Source: Leucobacter_A sp035514995 (lineage in GTDB: Bacteria > Actinomycetota > Actinomycetes > Actinomycetales > Microbacteriaceae). From it: a stretch of DNA of 8,338 nucleotides. Positions within the stretch are counted from its first letter, which is position 1. Each line of letters begins with the position of its first letter. A model generated the notes under the pieces. It was given only the letters and a program-made list of their open reading frames with translations, was not told the DNA's origin and did not search any database. The stretch lies in contig DATJCC010000139.1 of assembly GCA_035514995.1 (NCBI GenBank), positions 1 to 8,338 on the forward strand, given 5' to 3'. The translations under genes were made by a program, and so were the position numbers. Shown here piece by piece: positions 5,832-8,338 of the stretch.

Positions 5832-5903
5832 TCATTTCTTAGTTGTTTCCCGAAGCATAAATATCGCCAAAAGCGACAAAAAGAAAGACAAGGAAACGAA
5901 ATA

Positions 5904-6758
5904 ATGCGATTAATTAAAAAGGTGGCAGTACTAGCAGCCGTGGGCGCACTAGTACTCACCGGATGTTCAAGTAGCGGTGGCGGGCCAGAAGTGAACACAG
6001 ACGTAGAGTTTGAAGCTGGCACAACTATGGAAAAGCTGAACTCAGCGGGCAAAATCACAGTGGGAACAAAATTTGACCAGCCACTATTCGGCCTGATGGG
6101 CCCAAGCGGAAAACCAGAAGGTTTTGACGTCGAAATTGCAAAAATTATCGCCGCTGATCTCGGTTTGACAGAAGATCAGATTGAATGGAAAGAAGCTGTT
6201 TCAGCTAACCGTGAACCATTCATCGAAAATGGTGAAGTAGACATCGTTGTTGCAACATACACCATGTCTGACAAGCGCAAAGAGGTCATCTCGTTTGCAG
6301 GGCCATACTACATTGCTGGTCAGGACCTTCTGGTTCTTGCAGGCAACCCTGATGGCATCACCGGAATTGATGATGTTAAGGGTATGAAAGTTTGTTCGGC
6401 GACTGGATCAACTTCTGCAGACAACCTACGTGATGCCGGTGTCGAGGTTCTTGAAACCGATCAGTACTCCAACTGCCTAGAGCCACTTCGTTCGGGTGAG
6501 GTTGTTGCTGTTTCAACAGACAACGTTATTCTTGCTGGGCTTGCAGCTCAGAACGAGGGTGAATTTGAGGTAGTTGAAAACCCATTCACTCAAGAAGATT
6601 ACGGCATCGGGCTAACAAAAGATGATGCTGATTTCCGCAACTTCCTAAACGATGCGCTTGAAAAAGCCTTCGAAGATGGTACCTGGCAAGCAGCTTGGGA
6701 GAACACAGCTGGCGTAGCTTTAAGCACACCAGAGCCTCCTACAATAGACCGCTACTAA
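5904..6758 (+). CDS. gluB: Glutamate-type ABC transporter, substrate-binding lipoprotein
   Basis: This extracytoplasmic solute-binding protein of family 3 captures the amino acid and delivers it to GluC/GluD. A signal peptide (MRLIKK, then a hydrophobic core) ends in the lipobox LTGC, so Cys21 is the lipidated residue, followed by a Ser/Gly-rich tether. The two-lobed domain runs from about residue 40 to 275: KITVGTKFDQPLFG, GFDVEIAKIIA, ANREPFIENGEVDIVVATYT, and STDNVILAG. Cys164 (KVCSATGS) and Cys191 (YSNCLEPL) sit where the Corynebacterium glutamicum GluB also has cysteines and may form a disulfide. The 284-residue length is typical. AGGA (5891-5894) lies nine bases before the ATG. Downstream is a strong hairpin before gluC, consistent with higher expression of this subunit. 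Glutamate or glutamate/aspartate is the probable ligand; glutamine cannot be excluded. Confidence 0.92.
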   Translation: MRLIKKVAVLAAVGALVLTGCSSSGGGPEVNTDVEFEAGTTMEKLNSAGKITVGTKFDQPLFGLMGPSGKPEGFDVEIAKIIAADLGLTEDQIEWKEAVSANREPFIENGEVDIVVATYTMSDKRKEVISFAGPYYIAGQDLLVLAGNPDGITGIDDVKGMKVCSATGSTSADNLRDAGVEVLETDQYSNCLEPLRSGEVVAVSTDNVILAGLAAQNEGEFEVVENPFTQEDYGIGLTKDDADFRNFLNDALEKAFEDGTWQAAWENTAGVALSTPEPPTIDRY

Positions 6759-6767
6759 TTTAGCGTA

Positions 6768-6797
6768 GGGGTGAAGACGAAATTTAGTCTTCACCCC
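6768..6797 (+). terminator. Perfect 11-bp hairpin between gluB and gluC (attenuator or mRNA-stabilising element)
   Basis: GGGGTGAAGAC (6768-6778) pairs without mismatch with GTCTTCACCCC (6787-6797) around an eight-base loop, GAAATTTA. It starts nine bases after the gluB stop. No T-tract follows (the next bases are ACACTTCAATTTC), so it is not a standard intrinsic terminator. By analogy with hairpins after binding-protein genes in other ABC operons, it may protect the gluB mRNA end or partly stop transcription before the permease genes. Confidence 0.7.
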
Positions 6798-6813
6798 ACA
6801 CTTCAATTTCGTC
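6776..6813 (+). promoter_or_regulatory. Alternative stem overlapping the gluB-gluC hairpin
   Basis: GACGAAATT (6776-6784) is perfectly complementary to AATTTCGTC (6805-6813), a nine-pair stem around a 20-base loop. It uses the last three bases and the loop of the hairpin at 6768-6797, so the two full structures exclude each other; a shortened form of both could form a pseudoknot. It ends 12 bases before the GGAGG of gluC. Confidence 0.45.
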
Positions 6814-6825
6814 CAAAGGCTAAGC

Positions 6826-6830
6826 GGAGG
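6826..6830 (+). promoter_or_regulatory. Ribosome-binding site of gluC
   Basis: GGAGG lies ten bases before the ATG at 6841 and supports that start. GGAGGC (6826-6831) is complementary to GCCTCC (6734-6739) near the end of gluB, so it could be masked when gluB is not being translated. Confidence 0.6.
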
Positions 6831-6840
6831 CAGACACTAG

Positions 6841-7488
6841 ATGGTTGTTATTGACAACATTGATCAGGTGCTTCAAGGGTTTTTCATGACCCTGAGGCTA
6901 CTCCTGGTGGGAGGCTTGGGTGCAATGGCTATCGGCACAGTCGTAGCAACCATGCGTATCTCTCCTGTCGCATCTCTACGCATGTTTGCTGCTGGCTACA
7001 CCGAGCTTGTACGAAACATTCCGCTAACGCTTTTGTTTGTTTTCATGGTGTTTGTTTTGCCACTCATAGTGACCAATAAACCACCGTATGAAGCGTTGGC
7101 AATGATCACACTTGCCGTTTATACCTCGCCTTTTGTTGCAGAGGCTTTACGTTCAGGAATTAATGGTGTTCCTGTCGGTCAGGCAGAAGCGGCAAGATCG
7201 ATCGGTCTCACTTTTGGTCAAACATTAAGCATAGTCATCTTGCCTCAAGCGTTGCGGATGGTTGTGCCACCTCTAATCAATGTGTTTATTGCATTAACTA
7301 AGAACACCTCGGTTGCTGGTGGGTTCTTTGTCGCAGAACTATTTTTAACGGCAAGAACACTAGCAAACCAAAACGGTCAAGCAGTTTTACAGATTCTCGT
7401 AGGAGTCGCATTCTTCTACTTGCTAATCACAGTCCCGTTAGGGCTGATAGCCGGCGCGATAGAAAAGAAAGTGCGGGTGCTTAAGTAA
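6841..7488 (+). CDS. gluC: Glutamate-type ABC transporter, permease subunit 1
   Basis: This inner-membrane permease half forms the translocation pore with GluD and contacts GluA. The 215 residues contain about five hydrophobic segments (near 12-38, 54-78, 84-100, 135-155 and 183-205). The cytoplasmic coupling motif is EALRSGINGVPVGQAEAARSIG (residues 101-122, split as EALRSG, GQAEAA and SIG), followed by PQALRMVVPPLINVFIALTKNTS. This is characteristic of the HisM/GlnP class of polar amino acid permeases. The length is normal. A GGAGG site precedes the ATG. Its TAA overlaps the gluD ATG by one base (TAATG), which implies translational coupling and equal amounts of the two permeases. Confidence 0.93.
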   Translation: MVVIDNIDQVLQGFFMTLRLLLVGGLGAMAIGTVVATMRISPVASLRMFAAGYTELVRNIPLTLLFVFMVFVLPLIVTNKPPYEALAMITLAVYTSPFVAEALRSGINGVPVGQAEAARSIGLTFGQTLSIVILPQALRMVVPPLINVFIALTKNTSVAGGFFVAELFLTARTLANQNGQAVLQILVGVAFFYLLITVPLGLIAGAIEKKVRVLK

Positions 7489-8312
7489 TGTCACAAGCAA
7501 CGGTTCTTTACGATGCACCTGGCCCTAAGGCTAGGCAACGATCGCTCATAATTTCAATTATTGGTTTAATCGGAGTAGCTGCACTTATCGGTTGGGTTAT
7601 CTGGCAGTTGTATCAACCGCGAGTCGCAGTCAACGGCGCAGTTACTCCAGGGGTATTTGATGCTTCTAGATGGGATGTGCTGTCGGATCCAGAAGTTTGG
7701 ACAACGTTGGGTCGTGGCGCATGGAACACAATCAGAGCAGCCGGGGTGGCAACCGTTGGCGCTTTTGTGATTGGTATCTTGTTTTCATTTGGCAGGTTGG
7801 CTGAAAATGCAATAATCCGTATCCCGGTAACAGTTGTGCTTGAGTTTTTCAGGGGTATGCCTGTTCTGCTTATGATGCTGTTCATTTTGTTAATCGCAGG
7901 AACCGGTGCTTTTTGGGCAGTGGTTATAGCACTGGCGATTTACAACGGAGCTATTATCGGTGAGGCATTGCGTGCGGGAATTGTGGCGCTAAACAAAGGT
8001 CAACGTGAAGCTGGTCTGTCTATTGGTTTATCAAACTTTCAGACGCGCATGATCATTGAGTTTCCGCAGGGCTTCAAACAAATGCTCCCCATCATTATTG
8101 CGCAGATCGTTGTGCTTCTTAAAGATACTTCGCTCGGCTACATAGTCGCCTATAACGAGTTGGCGAGAACAGCAAGCAACCTATCAACCTATTTTGGCAA
8201 CAGGTATATGTTTACTTTCTGGCTAATAAGCGTCACTCTATATGTGATGATCAACCTAACCGTTTCATGGATAGGCCGCCGCACCGCGAAAGTATTAGAT
8301 ACTAAAAAGTAG
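7488..8312 (+). CDS. gluD: Glutamate-type ABC transporter, permease subunit 2
   Basis: This is the second permease half and pairs with GluC. It has 274 residues. A first membrane helix (about 20-42) is followed by an external loop of some 45 residues that includes DASRWDVLSDPEVWTTLGRG, then the permease core. The longer N-terminus relative to GluC is usual for GluD-type proteins of Actinobacteria. The coupling motif begins at Glu159 (EALRAGIVALNKGQREAGLS), followed by SIGL and then PQGFKQMLPIIIAQIVVLLKDTSLG. Four or five core helices follow the pattern of the PAAT permeases. It starts at the ATG of the TAATG overlap with gluC and has no independent Shine-Dalgarno needs. It is the last gene seen in the operon; only 26 bases remain after its stop. 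Confidence 0.93.
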   Translation: MSQATVLYDAPGPKARQRSLIISIIGLIGVAALIGWVIWQLYQPRVAVNGAVTPGVFDASRWDVLSDPEVWTTLGRGAWNTIRAAGVATVGAFVIGILFSFGRLAENAIIRIPVTVVLEFFRGMPVLLMMLFILLIAGTGAFWAVVIALAIYNGAIIGEALRAGIVALNKGQREAGLSIGLSNFQTRMIIEFPQGFKQMLPIIIAQIVVLLKDTSLGYIVAYNELARTASNLSTYFGNRYMFTFWLISVTLYVMINLTVSWIGRRTAKVLDTKK

Positions 8313-8322
8313 TTTCACTATT

Positions 8323-8338
8323 TTATAGCCTTATAGCC
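8323..8338 (+). repeat. Perfect tandem repeat TTATAGCC x2 at the window edge
   Basis: TTATAGCC occurs at 8323-8330 and 8331-8338, running into the right edge, 10 bases after the gluD stop. The array may continue beyond the window, or these bases may be the left arm of an operon terminator whose right arm is not shown. Confidence 0.5.

Noticed and set aside
6768..6797. Standard rho-independent terminator ending the operon after gluB
   Set aside because: The stem is strong but no T-run follows and the permease genes continue in the same operon; kept as an attenuator or stabilising hairpin instead.

Overview
This window reads as a stretch of chromosome from a small-genome, moderate-GC actinobacterium (base composition looks near half GC by eye, not the high GC of soil relatives). 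Four things point that way: a GluABCD-type amino-acid ABC transporter arranged as in Corynebacterium, an actinobacterial-style Zur/FurB repressor, the etfB-etfA order, and use of GTG/TTG starts. The family may be Microbacteriaceae (for example the freshwater or marine Luna/Aquiluna group), but that is inference. All supported genes are on the + strand and are tightly packed. I see no rRNA, tRNA, CRISPR, phage or insertion-sequence signal.

Layout. (1) 1-739: the 3' part of a small multidrug resistance (SMR) transporter gene, then a DoxX-family four-helix membrane protein. (2) 740-943: a 204-base leader with small palindromes, a weak -10-like element, and a candidate 30-codon cysteine-containing small ORF (855-947) whose stop overlaps the etfB start. 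(3) 944-4441: a close-packed electron-transfer cluster, etfB, etfA and a 578-residue b-type cytochrome. The cytochrome's long N-terminal arm carries three copies of a conserved RQGLPRxxGGEPWP-type motif; this is the most unusual element in the window. (4) 4491-4904: a lone Zur-type Fur-family repressor. (5) 5058-8312: gluA-gluB-gluC-gluD, encoding the ATPase, binding lipoprotein and two permeases of a glutamate-type transporter. A perfect 11-bp hairpin and an overlapping alternative stem lie between gluB and gluC.

How the parts work together. EtfBA collects electrons from cytoplasmic dehydrogenases. The adjacent cytochrome has a transmembrane His pair spaced 14 apart, as in cytochrome b helices, and could pass those electrons to or from the membrane. 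No ETF:quinone oxidoreductase gene lies in the window, so the cytochrome is a candidate replacement partner (inference). The glu cluster forms a complete importer. The hairpin after gluB would fit the common need for more binding protein than permease. Zur has no zinc-transport gene beside it here and presumably acts in trans.
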